Origin: Spodoptera frugiperda
Lineage: Eukaryota; Arthropoda; Insecta; Lepidoptera; Noctuidae
Assembly (NCBI RefSeq): GCF_023101765.2
Contig: NC_064218.1
Coordinates: 2,108,001-2,172,000 of the forward strand
Direction of reading: 5' to 3'
Length of the DNA stretch: 64,000 bases
In this document: one piece after another, positions 24,395 through 35,445 of the stretch
How the letters are laid out: every line of letters starts with the position of its first letter
Numbering within the stretch: the stretch's first letter is position 1
Program-made: the position numbers and the translations under genes
The notes under the pieces: generated by a model
What the model was told of the DNA's origin: nothing
Seen by the model: the letters and a program-made list of their open reading frames with translations, nothing else
Databases searched by the model: none

Positions 24395-24545
24395 CTTCTC
24401 TCACATTATCCTCTATTTCATTGTCTGGACTTTAAAAGAGACTATAACCTCTGAGTTTGTTTCGGCATTTCTTCTCAGAGTAGTCGGATAGGAAATGCCG
24501 GCCTCATCTAGCTATTTGAAATATTGACGTGTAAAAGTGTTATTT
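24395..24545 (+). repeat. Repeat G, member 3 (pseudoknot-type core)
   Basis: Ends with ATTGACGTGTAAAAGTGTTA, the family tail. It contains interleaved inverted repeats: CTCTGAG (24449-24455) with CTCAGAG (24474-24480), and CGGCATTTC (24463-24471) with GAAATGCCG (24492-24500), separated by TT as in the other members. Confidence 0.65.
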
Positions 24546-24969
24546 TATAACCTATTTACAGAATTGTAATTTCCCTTAATTTTATGCATTCTCGCTGCAA
24601 GTAAAGCCACACACAGCTATTGTGTAACAGATAGGAATTTAGGCCAAACGATGCGATGTAGCTGGGATGCGTTATTTATTCCGATTTACGTACAAACCAC
24701 TGGCCTTCTCGCTGCAACACTATTTCACTCTAAATGCCGTTTACGGCTTAAATAAACGTATTTCGTTAATGGCTTAGTGACAAGTTTGATAGTGCGAATT
24801 GTAGCGGTTGAGCCGCTGTCAGTTTTCCCTGCTTATTGCTTGGGTAAATTGTTGTTTGGTGGGTATTGTTCGTCTTGTTTGAAGGTAATGTTGCGTGATA
24901 TTTAATGATCGTAATGAGGTGACGATTTTTGCTTGAAGGACTGTTTTGATAAGAAGACTCTTTTAAGTG

Positions 24970-25205
24970 TGAGAGAGCATGCTTCGGCAATAATGGACCG
25001 GGTCGACTGGAGTATGACCCTGCCTCACGGTAAACCGAAGTACAAATGCTAAGTAAGCCGAGCCATACACTGAACACAATTCCGTGCTACTACTGAAAAC
25101 CTTTAAAAAAACTGACAAACGCCTATCAATATTTGGCCGATCTGAGAACCGAACCCGAGACCTCTTGCCCGGCAGTCGCAGTTGCGACCACTCGACCGAT
25201 GACAC
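24970..25205 (-). mobile_element. tRNA-derived SINE (family D)
   Basis: On the minus strand the head reads CGGTCGAGTGGTCGCAACTG and GTCTCGGGTTCGGTTCTCAG. The latter contains a B-box-like GGTTCGGTTCTC (reverse of 25144-25155). It belongs to the lepidopteran tRNA-derived SINE type and is distinct from family C. Confidence 0.65.
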
Positions 25206-25894
25206 AGTATCTACTTATGTGAGGATGAATGTTTCGTTTATTGCACTTGGCTTACACAGCTTATCTTATTTGTACAGATTTTTTGTAGATTAACATGGAT
25301 CAAAATCATAAAAAGATAGATGAACTAGACCCACACAATACACTTGGGGTCACAGAAATGGTTTTAGATTATTGCGCGTTGGGCTGACCGATTTTGATAC
25401 GGTTTTCAACAAAGTGTTTTTCAAGGAATAGATTTTCATAAAAAATGGGGGAGGTAAAGAAAATTTAAGACCCTTTTTTAAGTTTTTGTCCTATTATTTT
25501 TTAATAAATATACATTTTATACATTGTTAAAATAATATGTCATATGAAAGGCAATTTTATCTATTAAGATATAAAATTAAAGTATATTTTTGGTAAAATT
25601 AATTTAATTTTTAAGATATTAAGTGTTCTTTCAAATAAAAACCTCTAATGGCTTATTTGCTCCCAAACGTATGTCATTAATTGTTTTTAATCATACCAAT
25701 ATGGCATTTTACAGTTAATTCCGATACAAACCATTGTGCATTTAAACTATTTAATTATGTAAAGCATTTGTAATTATGATTCAGCATTTCCAGGAATTAC
25801 ACACGTCGCGCGCTGTCATAGGTTATTGACTTTGAATACTAAAACTAATGATTTTTTAAATAAATATTATGTAAAGACTCAATAGGCTCACCTT

Positions 25895-26012
25895 CTATTA
25901 CATGGGACTTATAACACAAATGGTGGAAAGTGAGTGTTCATTGTATAGTGGCTTATCGTGCCATAATTTGCGCCTCTGTTTACTCCTTCGGGGATAAAAG
26001 GCGCGATGCATA
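25895..26012 (+). repeat. Repeat E copy
   Basis: ATGGGACTTATAACACAAAT, GTGGCTTATCGTGCCATAAT and CCTTCGGGGATAAAAGGCGC. Confidence 0.65.
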
Positions 26013-26557
26013 TTATGTCAAGACAGTTGAACCACATTTAATTGGATAGTCAAATATGAATTATTCGACTATTCAATGCAATAAAAAATTCTAGAAATAA
26101 GTCTGCTATTTGACATAAAAATCTGATGACGCCATAACGCACTATTTCATACAAAATATAGTTTTTGACGTTTCGAAAAAAGTATTGAATTTGACTAGTA
26201 GGAAACTAGCCTATTATTCAAATAATACTTTTACAATGGTCTAAAACGTAAACCGCTACTTTGCAATTCTCTTTCAAAAGGAATACAGTTTCAAATCTGT
26301 CTCATACAACTCATAACTTAGTATCAAAGAGACACTGAAAATGTCTGTTAGCCTGAAATTGTACAAAGCTGAAAACCGTAAGCGATGGTATTCCCAAACG
26401 GGAGGAACATTTTGTATCAACTGCAGACATAGTATGTTGGAAATACAATGTTTACTCTACTATTTCCACTATGTGCTGAGTGGAGACACATTCGATACGA
26501 ACTATTTGGTTAACATAATAATGTCACTGTATAATGGTGTAAGCAAATGTTCAGACT

Positions 26558-26714
26558 CGGAGCTGTGGACTGCCTAGGGGGTTACCGGGCTCCGGTTCGA
26601 AAAGCAGGAGAAGTTACAGGGTAGCTTTTTGTCAGTAAGAGTCTGCAACTGTCTCTCGCCTCGCCAAAGCTGGGAGAAGTCATTGGATGATTTTGTCAGC
26701 TCATAAAAAAAAAC
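26558..26714 (+). mobile_element. Family A SINE copy
   Basis: Sense copy from CGGAGCTGTGGACTGCCTAG through TTTGTCAGTAAGAGTCTGCA to an A-rich tail. Confidence 0.75.
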
Positions 26715-26759
26715 CAAATGTTCAAGCAGTTGTATTCTCTAAAAGGTTAAGCTTTTAAG

Positions 26760-26880
26760 GTGGGAAGATCATCGAATGAAACGTCTCGCCCTGGTTGTGG
26801 CGAGAGGGAATGTCAGACCATTACTTGACTTAAAACCACCTCCATTCTAAACCCTGCTTCGAGCCAGAACGCAGGTGTAT
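26760..26880 (-). mobile_element. Family A SINE, degenerate
   Basis: An antisense copy 50 bp after the previous one, in opposite orientation. It keeps GGCGAGAGGGAATGTCAGAC and GCTTCGAGCCAGA. Confidence 0.6.
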
Positions 26881-27279
26881 TAAAAATCCCAATAGGTACT
26901 TAGTATTAGTGAAATAAAAAGCGAACCTATTTTCATACCTAAACATCATACCTTTTCACCTGTATTGTCATGGTGTGACATTGAACAAGGAGTGAGCCTA
27001 TCGCCATTGTACCAAATACAATACGCTAGTTTCCAACTAGACAAATAAATACAATACCTACTATTAACGAAATGTCAAAAACTATAATTTTCTATGAATT
27101 TTGTACATCGCTACTTGTGACGTCATCGTATTTCTGCGTAAAGTGACATACTTGATTCTTAATAATTTGCTAGAAAAATAAGCACGATAATTTTGCGATA
27201 TTTTCTTGTATTGAAAAGTCTAAATAATTTATTTTTGACGTAGGAAACTACTCAATTCTAAGATCCCTGCTTTTATAAA

Positions 27280-27575
27280 CCGATAAACGAGTATATGAAT
27301 TACCTGATGGTAAGCAATCGACACCGCCCATGGACACCCGAAACACCAAAAGCGTTACAAGTGCGTGGTCAGCTTTTTGGGGGAAGGAATTTAAGGGTTG
27401 TTGGGGAATCGGGGATTGGAAAGATTGGGAAGGGGAATTGGGCCTCCGGTAACCTCACTTACACAACAAAACACAATGCAAGCGTTGTTTCACGTCGGTT
27501 TTCTGTGAACCCGTGGTATCACTCCGGACGCGTCGACATATTCGTGCCAAAGCATGGTTCTCCCACACTCGAAAT
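27280..27575 (+). repeat. Family B repeat, long copy
   Basis: Spans ATAAACGAGTATATGAATTA to GGTTCTCCCACAC, including GCAAGCGTTGTTTCACGTCG. It lies just upstream of the THAP gene. Confidence 0.75.
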
Positions 27576-27779
27576 AACATTAAATTAGGTATACCTTAAC
27601 TGACCGAGAATTTAAATTCTCGATAATCACACTTATAACCACTGGATCACAGAGGTATTAGTTTTAGAACAAATCATTAATCATTCAGTGTGGCAAATAG
27701 TCATGTATTTGATAGTTAATTTACAACCCAATCAATTTGGTTGATAATTAGTATTTAACCCATGGATAAAAGAAAGAGA

Positions 27780-27860
27780 CTGGATTGGCCTTGTGGGCGG
27801 GCCACGCGCGCCGAGGGTGCGAACGAACGTGCATAGCGCTGTCTTAACGCTCAAATGTTC
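27780..27860 (+). promoter_or_regulatory. GC-rich, CpG-rich patch upstream of the THAP exon
   Basis: GTGGGCGGGCCACGCGCGCC and nearby CpGs stand out from the AT-rich surroundings, about 70-150 bases before the THAP start codon. A promoter is inferred from position and composition only; no TATA box is clear. Confidence 0.3.
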
Positions 27861-27927
27861 ATACTTACCGGCTAGCAATCGCTGTCATGTTTTGACAGCG
27901 TACGTATCTCCGCAAAAATATTATATT

Positions 27928-28007
27928 ATGCCGTCTTGCGCTATTGTAACGTGTCGGAAAAGAAGCCAGGTGTGTAGCATAGCACGAGAAGGAATTTCTT
28001 TTCACCG
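27928..28007 (+). CDS. THAP-domain protein, exon 1
   Basis: MPSCAIVTCRKRSQ... opens a THAP zinc finger (C2CH, DNA-binding). C4 and C9 are the first two zinc ligands, and the exon ends at the conserved SFHR-FP boundary. The donor is CACCG/GTAAGT; the exon leaves phase 2 (26 codons plus CG). The start ATG is the first one and gives the canonical M-P-x-C N-terminus. The gene is on the strand opposite the transporter, within that gene's long intron. Confidence 0.8.
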
Positions 28008-28426
28008 GTAAGTCCAAAAACATTAAAATACTTGTGATATTTGTAATTATAACATTAGCATTATGAATTTTATAGACAAAAACGATATAATCGCAAGCAG
28101 ACTAATAGTAATACATTGCTTGCGATAGATGAGTACAATCTTGCACTACGTGAGCAATCGCGCAATGTATTACGTCCATTGCGAGAGTCCCGAGTACCGA
28201 AACAAAAATTCATTTCTACAAAATCTATGACATCGATAGTGTTGGGCAAATTTGTAATCAATGTCGATTGTTACTATGATACAGTCTATTATAATCAATA
28301 GCACACTTTATAATTAAAATAATATTATTTATTACGACTAATTAGTAATATAGATTTTGAGTGAGTTTTATGTTTTTTTTTTATAGAATGTAACATATGA
28401 TTTATTTTAATATTATTATGTTTTAG

Positions 28427-28616
28427 GTTTCCAACAGATCCAGGTGTAAGAAAATTGTGGATTGACACAACTGGTAGAATTAATTGGATTCCTACTAAAT
28501 GTAGCATAATTCGTTCGCAACATTTCGATGTTGATAATTACATAATAACAAAGTCAGGGAAAATAAACTTAAAATTAGGCGTTTATCCGCACAAATATAT
28601 CACAATGTGTAATTCA
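28427..28616 (+). CDS. THAP-domain protein, exon 2 (third zinc ligand replaced)
   Basis: After a TATGTTTTAG acceptor the frame continues R27-FPTDPGVRKLW, then INWIPTKCSII, then R56-S-Q-H59-F. P29, W38, H59 and F60 fit the THAP consensus, but the third zinc ligand (normally the Cys of C-x-x-H-F) is Arg56, encoded CGT. The C-terminal A-V-P-type motif is present only as GVYPHK. The exon can end at a good donor, TTCA/GTAAGT (28616/28617), in phase 0 after 90 codons. If that intron is retained, the frame stops at 28640 (97 residues). No downstream exon is recognised, so the rest of the protein is unknown: it could be a host regulator or a domesticated or decayed P-element-type transposase N-terminus. 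Confidence 0.75.
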
Positions 28617-29029
28617 GTAAGTAAACTGATTTTATTTTAGAAAATTTTATATTGGTCTCTTTAAATCAGCTTTTTTGTCTAAAAATGGCGATATTTAAAA
28701 TATCATCTTTTGTAAATTTAAAAAACGAAAAAATTAAATAATATAACCATGTTATTTCAATATGTTCTGTACTTTATACAAATTATTGTAAATATGAGAG
28801 CCCTGCATTAGCTAAAATTGAATTAGACTAGTAGAATGCATTTGTGTCAGCTTAGAGTTGTCATGCTCACTCAAAGGTCTCATTGGCGGTGGCACGGGCG
28901 TTGGATCGTTCGATTCCCTGCAACATGGTTGAGTTGGACGGTGCTGGTGTACGTGCCATGTTGGTGAACGAGCGCTGTCAACTGGGACTGGTCAGCTCCA
29001 GACTGTATTAATTTTGTTGTTCTTAAGGT

Positions 29030-29290
29030 TTTTTTTCTATCGCTTTGACTGAATATTAGTTTTACATTGTTCTCACATAGTTGAAGCAATCGATGCAAAG
29101 AAAAGCAATGTAACCAAGAATTGTATTGTAAATCTGATTGAAAAAGATTAACCTATGGAGTTTATTGCTCGTTCTTCTCCATAGGAATCTACACTTTGGA
29201 ACGAGCAAATAGCTTCACTAGAGGGCTGACCGACAGACAGACGTTATTAACATTATTATATTAGTTTTGACGTTCAAAAGTGCCTTTGCT
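29030..29290 (+). repeat. Repeat G, member 1 (pseudoknot-type core)
   Basis: Closely similar to 60408-60605 over about 200 bp and ending TTTTGACGTTCAAAAGTGCC. Core: CCTATGGAG (29152-29160) pairs with CTCCATAGG (29177-29185); TTGCTCGTTC (29165-29174) pairs with GAACGAGCAA (29199-29208). The pairings interleave. Probably a LINE 3' untranslated region or a SINE sharing that tail. Confidence 0.75.
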
Positions 29291-29909
29291 TTAATTTTTT
29301 ACTTATTTTTAACTTATTGAGTAATAAAATTGGTTTTAAAATTCAGTTGTGTATTTTTTATTTATTTTACTTTTATTACTTGGTTTCTATTTCGTATGAA
29401 TACAATTTCACAATATTCAACAATACTTGTAAAACAAAAACAAAATGACTTAAATTTTATCGATATCAACAATCGACCTTTCTCTCGCCCTAGCATACAT
29501 GAGTTTTTATGCGTGTTAGAGTGTACGTCAAATGCAGTCATTGCGTTTGTGTGACAACCAATAGCAAATTCGAGATTTAAATGTGTGTTATTTATTTGTG
29601 GGGGTAATCCGCTCAGGCATTGGTCTCTTGCTTGTAGTGAAATTAAAGGGTGGGAGAAACGGCGACACGCGTTCTGATACAAATCAGGAACTATTTCATT
29701 TCTACTCTCTTTATCTATTCTGTGATTTAACCTCACCTATTTAATTTAGACTATTTTAGTGTTTAGTTTAATTCGCATGTGTTTATTTGACTTTATTATC
29801 TCGTTGGTTGAGTAACTGTGAAAGCGACTGTTGATCAAAGAGTTTCACATTCGATTATAAAAGATAGGCGATGTCTTAAAGGCGTTGTTGATTGATTGTA
29901 GCGTAATAT

Positions 29910-30005
29910 TTTGTGGCCTATAGCATGCCTCGATAAATGAACTATTTTTTTTTCAAATCGAACCAATAGTTTCTGAGATATAACGCGTTCAAATAAATAA
30001 ACGCT
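29910..30005 (+). repeat. Dispersed repeat J
   Basis: CCTCGATAAATGAACTAT and ACCAATAGTTTCTGAGATAT recur at 38085-38220, and reversed at 50445-50645 and 44815-45035. Confidence 0.5.
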
Positions 30006-30602
30006 TTATATATTAGTGTAGATTTGAAAATTATATGCTATTCCTTTTTTTAATTTGAATGGGACTCTAGACCCATTTACAAATGGATCTCATATCCATG
30101 TGTTAAGAAAACAATGTAGTCTGCTAGCCTGGGGATTTTTTAAATCCTAATAGTCGCGCGCCTCTGAGACAATGAGTAATAGTATTTGCAGTGATAAACG
30201 TTATCACTAGTAAAGATAACAAGATCTTGGCTATCTAAGATAACATGATAACCGGAAGGTTAAACATAACGTTGACACTATTGGATTTACAGTTAAACAC
30301 GTGTATTTAAAAAAATCAGGAGTTACTTTTATTTTGGAATTTTGGCAATTCTGACTCTCTCAACATCAGAGGAGTTACATGCGCAAAACACAAGTAGGTA
30401 GAAATGATAAAATCAAAACATTGTGCGTGGGTGGATATTTTTTCTGATAACACAAATAAATCAATGTAATAGATAAAAATGCATATCAATGTCAATATAT
30501 CAGTGTTTTCCATATACAATAGATTTCATGGAGTTACATCACTATCCACCTTGAAATATTTGTGAAAATTGAAACAAGTTAAGATACGAGATGGCCGGAT
30601 GG

Positions 30603-30738
30603 CCTAGCGAGGTACCAGACCTCCAGCTCGAAGCTGTAGGAGTAGGAACGGGGTGGTTTTTAGTCAGTAAGAGTCTGACACTCCCTCTCGACTCACCAAA
30701 GACAGGAGAGTCATAAAATGATTTGCCCCTAAAAAAGG
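30603..30738 (+). mobile_element. Family A SINE copy
   Basis: Sense copy with GAACGGGGTGGTTTTTAGTC, AGTAAGAGTCTGACACTCCC and an A-rich end. Confidence 0.75.
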
Positions 30739-31416
30739 TATTAAACAAAAGATCGGAAACGCACTTGTAATTGCTCAATGCACAATCATGATTATGCACA
30801 TTACTCACATAAAAACGGGATGTTTATACGAACGATGATATTGCATACAATATCTTATGATTGGTATGTCAATTAGCACAATATATCTAAGTACTTAACT
30901 CAATATCGTTCAATTGACATGGAAGTACTCGATAAATTAATACTATCGAGATAAAATCGAGTGCGCGGTTACGATTGAGTATAATATTCATGACATTATC
31001 AGTACGGTTTATTGAGTAGGAAGTTATGCTGGTCAAATCAGAACTATGTTATTTATACGCCATATTTATTTACTCATAAAATATAAATAAAAAATACAGT
31101 ATACTATAAATAATATGAAGTATGTATCAAAAGAAAATGTCGAGTGTTAAAAACTAATAACACATATCGTTCGACAAAAAACCATAAAAGAAAACATGCC
31201 TAAAAAGCAAAACAAACAATCATCGTCTCATCTCTTTCTAACACACTACAAATGTATTGCGCACTCTCTCTTTTAACCCCATGAAAGGTTAACATCGCAC
31301 TTCAATCAGCTGTCACACACAAAACAAACAATTCGACAAAATTCAGGGCTATAGTTAGACAAACATAATTTTATAAAGTAGCCAGGTATACAAATATAAT
31401 TATATAAACTACTCAC

Positions 31417-31525
31417 CATTTTGAGGCACCAGTTTACTTATTTCTTCTAGTTCATAATTCTCTTTATTCTTTCCCATTTTATTTTGATTGCCTCCTATCA
31501 ATAATTTGTCATTTTGTTCACTCAT
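31417..31525 (-). CDS. SV2-like transporter, alternative first coding exon (distal, longer N-terminus)
   Basis: The start codon at 31525 opens 36 codons plus one base. The hydrophilic N-terminus starts MSEQNDKLLIGGNQNK and ends EEISKLVPQN. The donor AATG/GTGAGT is strong and phase 1 joins it in frame to the exon at 5498, across an intron of 25.9 kb. The sequence has no signal peptide or membrane segment, as expected for the cytoplasmic N-terminus of an MFS carrier. It holds a second in-frame Met at residue 17. Linkage to the transporter rests on phase, strand and residue composition, not on transcript data. Confidence 0.62.
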
Positions 31526-31984
31526 TTTTTAGTCAATATTATTATAACCTCTGTGGTCTAAAGCACTCTGTTTATGTTTGGTTTGTGTAAGACTAGAATG
31601 ACATTTCGAAACGGTGTTGCCAATGTTTGTTCAAATTACCCTTTAAAGTGGGCGTTTTTATGTACGTGCGTTGGAATTCTCCGATGATTAGTGGGTCGTT
31701 TATTTGTCATAGATTAGTTGTTGTTTAATGTTAAGCCTAAGGTAATCTCTTTATAAAATCATATTAGGTATTGAGGTTGAAAAACTTGAACTAATTTCGA
31801 ACCGGTTACCTAAAATCATGTTTTAATAATGCTTCTTATTATTTTATGAGGCATCTAAATGTCTGTATCAAAAAGATTTTGGTCACTGTGTTAAAATTAA
31901 TTATCAATTTATTTACAAAAATAAAAAAGCATCTCAACATTTACCATTTTCCGGGAAAATTTTCATACACTGGCAATTTTCGAT

Positions 31985-32165
31985 ACGCATGGTAGCGAAG
32001 CTCGATCCGCGTTCGTATAGTTCCGTCGCTCTTCGGATGCGTTCGGCATTGCTCACATTTTTGCTAGACAAGACGGTACTACGTCATTGGCGCCAAAAAA
32101 GATCGAAGTTGAATTTAATTTACTTCGTGACGTGTAAGGTTAAGGTCAATGCTTTCGTTGCATGC
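31985..32165. other. CpG-rich segment, possible promoter
   Basis: Unlike its surroundings it is rich in CG (AAGCTCGATCCGCGTTCG, GATGCGTTCGGC, CATTGGCGCC). It lies 460-640 bases upstream of the distal first exon, on the side expected for a promoter. I found no second copy in the window, so it is less likely to be a repeat. Confidence 0.25.
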
Positions 32166-33734
32166 GTGCTGCCATTTTGAATAATAACTGTCAGTTGAAA
32201 TGTGAAATTGGTGATTTGGTTTTTTTTTTATTTTTGCAGCGCGAACAATATTCGTCGTAGTATTACGGTGATTAGCAAACATATTTTTGTATAGGTAATT
32301 AAATGATGATAGTTTTTGTTCGAGAGGTTGAACTTCTATGGTACCGAATTCTGAAATATCAGTTAGTACTTCTAATAATAATTTTATGCTTTTTAGTTTC
32401 AACTTTTTGTCTTAGTTTTTGGATTTTTGAACGCGGTTTTTTTTTCATAGCTAATGAAATTAAAAGTCACTTGATATTGATACAAGTTTTTTGTCATTTA
32501 CCGAATAAAATATCACCTAAGCAAAATTAAAGTTCAACGCTATAAATGTCATCATTCTATCGTCTCTCCACTTATGTCCCAAATATTTCCTCGCCTTTCG
32601 AAGCCATGTGTAAAGTTATAAAAATAAACTAACAAAAATATGATTAGGGTTTGGTTCTTTTCCGTCAATTTTCTAAAGGTATTTTGGGCCACGGCCTCAA
32701 AGCTAATGTAGTGTAAAATACGTGCCAACGAATATCCATGAAATGTCTAACGATCCTCTTAGGGAGTAAGAAAAAACCAGCCAAGTGCGAATTCGAATCG
32801 TATGCTAAGGTAGGTAAGGTACAAAATTATGTTCATTAAAATATTTTTGATCACAGAAGATTGTGGAATGATGCTAAGCAATATTTTTTTACAAATTCTA
32901 TTTTTTTTAACCCTAAATTGTAATACAAAAAAGAAATCGATAAAATATCTTAAGACATTTTTAATCCAGGCTTATGGGTTAAGGATATTTATATACCGTG
33001 ACTCGGAACACAATTTGGAACAGGGCTGTTTTAATTAATTTATTTAACACTTTATGTACAATGGCGGGCTTAATCGCTATACCTATAGCATTTTCTACCA
33101 TTCAATTACAGGGTGATGCGAGAAGTGTTACAGTAGGTTTTAAACAAGTATCTACTGATACGCAGAGGTGCAAGATAGACAGACTTTAGTCAGTACCTAA
33201 AAGTCCGACACCATCACTAGTCTTAATAGAGCGGGATTAACTACTCAATACATTTCCTTCCTTTAAAAAAGTAAAAGTCAAAGGAAAATAAACAACAAAT
33301 AGGTAAGTCTGTCAGTCTGTCCGTCAGTGAAGCTAGATAGAACGTATCAACAATACCGCCATCCAACCCTTTTACTTATAACCTACCATCTAGGGCTTCT
33401 ACTCGGTTCGTGTATTACCAATGCTCTACAAGAATTCCCAAACGCACGATCTAAGACTTCGTAATGGTGGCAGTACTCGTACAGGTTGTAATGTCAATTC
33501 AATTAATATCGAGTCACTTCAGGGACCCACTTTGGGGAATCGAGAGAATCGATTTCGACGAGACGACTTGGTTTTAACTCGGTTTGTGCTAAAATATTAG
33601 TGATTGGTTGTTTAATGGTGTGGGTATGTTATTAAACATCACTTATCTTAATGTAAAGTGTTCATCTAAATCTTTAGATTTTGGTTAGGTTAAGGTTAGG
33701 TGTAAAAAAAAATTCAACAGTTGAACTTGAGTAC

Positions 33735-33925
33735 CGTGCAATACAAGACACTCGTAGCCTTTCCAAGCGCGCAATGTGTAGCGGGTTCGATTCATACACG
33801 GAACAACTCTTTGTGTGATCCACAAATTATTGTTTCGGGTCTGGATGTGATGACTTGTTTGTTTGTAAACGCACCCAGGTGAATATACTAGTGTGGGGCA
33901 ACTCTGAAAAAATAATTTAAAAAAG
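33735..33925 (+). mobile_element. tRNA-derived SINE C copy
   Basis: GTAGCGGGTTCGATTCATAC, CAACTCTTTGTGTGATCCAC and TTTGTAAACGCACCCA. The B box GGTTCGATTC is kept; the A-box region is altered. Confidence 0.7.
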
Positions 33926-34330
33926 CACTGAGGATTCCATAGCGCTATTAGAATGAATTTTATCGTCACAGTATAATCTATAATCTAAGAAGATATTAAA
34001 AATAAGTTTAAAAATAATTCACAAACATACGACTCACTCAAAACCACCATCGACATGTTAATAAAACCACGACATCTGTCGAAATCTACTCCTAATACAT
34101 AATAGAAATGTTCTAAACAAGTTGTCGACTAGCAAAACTTGTGCCGACATGTCTAAAACTTTTGAACGCTGTCATTTTCAAAGGGCACGTCCAACGTCCA
34201 TATGAAAGTCAAGCAAGTGAAATTACCAAACTATTCGACAAGTACAGAGTTTCTAAACTATTTTACTTCAAACTACCTACGACTAAGCTAGTTACAATAC
34301 GGTTTTGAAGTTCAGAAATTAAAATGAAGA

Positions 34331-34376
34331 CGTTTGTCTGTCTCTCTCTCTCTCTCTGTATCTTTCTGTCTCTCTC
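34331..34376. repeat. (TC)n microsatellite
   Basis: GTCTGTCTCTCTCTCTCTCTC followed by interrupted TCTG/TCTC units. Confidence 0.85.
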
Positions 34377-34604
34377 AGTCTAAGTAAAATAAAAGACGGT
34401 GAAGTTTTTAAATTCTTTGAATTTGTACTCGTAGACTGTTTTATAGTAGTCGTTGGAATTACATGAAAAGTCACTTTGTAGAGTTGTGGACCTAGGTTTG
34501 TTTGTTAACTGGGTTTAGTAGTTCAAGTTTCAGAGCAAATGACGTCATTTATTTTGGTCCAAAATTTAAACACGCCAATACGTGCGCCATTCTTACGGCC
34601 AATT

Positions 34605-34724
34605 CCAATAACCTATTTATCGGTAGATTTGCTTACAAGAGATAGTATTTTGACATAAGCTCCATACACAATGTGTCAAAATTCTACCTCTGGTAGGTAA
34701 ATCTACCGATTGGTAGGTTATTGG
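34605..34724. mobile_element. MITE with long terminal inverted repeats
   Basis: CCAATAACCTA with TATCGGTAGATTT on the left mirrors AAATCTACCGAT and TAGGTTATTGG on the right. The arms are about 49 bp and roughly 80% complementary, in a 120-bp element. The element is nearly a single hairpin. Confidence 0.7.
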
Positions 34725-35445
34725 GCCGTTAGAGAACTTGTCGAATCATTTCTTATTATGGCACCAGAGTTGTATTAATATTGTCATTTATTTGATTTTG
34801 ACTAAACATATTATATATTTCTTAATTATTTCTTCTTTCTCAAATTGAATCTGTAATTATACCCAGTCTATGGTTAAGTACATCTTTATTTACCCTTTGA
34901 GAACCTAAAAGAGATGACCTACTCTTACACTTATTCACAATAACCAAAGCTCTCACCGTGTTTCCACATCGCAATTAACATTAATTTATTTAGAAAAAAA
35001 CGTGCATAATTTTACAGCTTTACCCAATACATTAATACAGTTAAATTAAGTAACTATCTATTACTTATGTGGCTTATTAACCTTTTAATATCATTTTTTA
35101 ATGTCATATGTTGCGGAGAAACACCTGGAAACCTTGATCTACAAACAGTAACTGCGTTGTGGATAGACGGTTAACAAAAAACCACCTAACATCTTGTCAC
35201 TACCAAAATAAATGAACGAATTATTCCCCTTGAAAGGCTCTTACTCGTTATGATAAACGTTCCACTATCTTATAACACATAAATTACATTTGCCTCACCG
35301 CCTGATTATGATATATGGCTAAAGTATCAGATAACCGTCTGTGTTACTCGTTGGTCCTTGTTTCTTGTTCAAGGGTCAGGTTTATAGGTCAGGTTTATGT
35401 ATAGTGTAAGGAAAGGTTTTAATGTTTAATGGTAGTCTTGTTAGG

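Larger units (their letters stand above)
28641..31416. other. Intronic stretch after the THAP exons
   Basis: Holds repeat G member 1 (29030-29290), a J-type repeat (29910-30005) and a family A SINE (30603-30738). No third THAP exon could be identified. Otherwise AT-rich. Confidence 0.5.

Noticed and set aside
26341..26577. 78-codon frame with several Cys residues
   Set aside because: Its end lies in a family A SINE and the Cys pattern fits no known finger.
29362..29736. 124-codon minus-strand frame
   Set aside because: No recognisable family and no splice or promoter context; length is possible by chance.
33160..33290. A further degenerate family A SINE (TTTAGTCAGTACCTAAAAGTC)
   Set aside because: Only a short block matches; too decayed to annotate with confidence.
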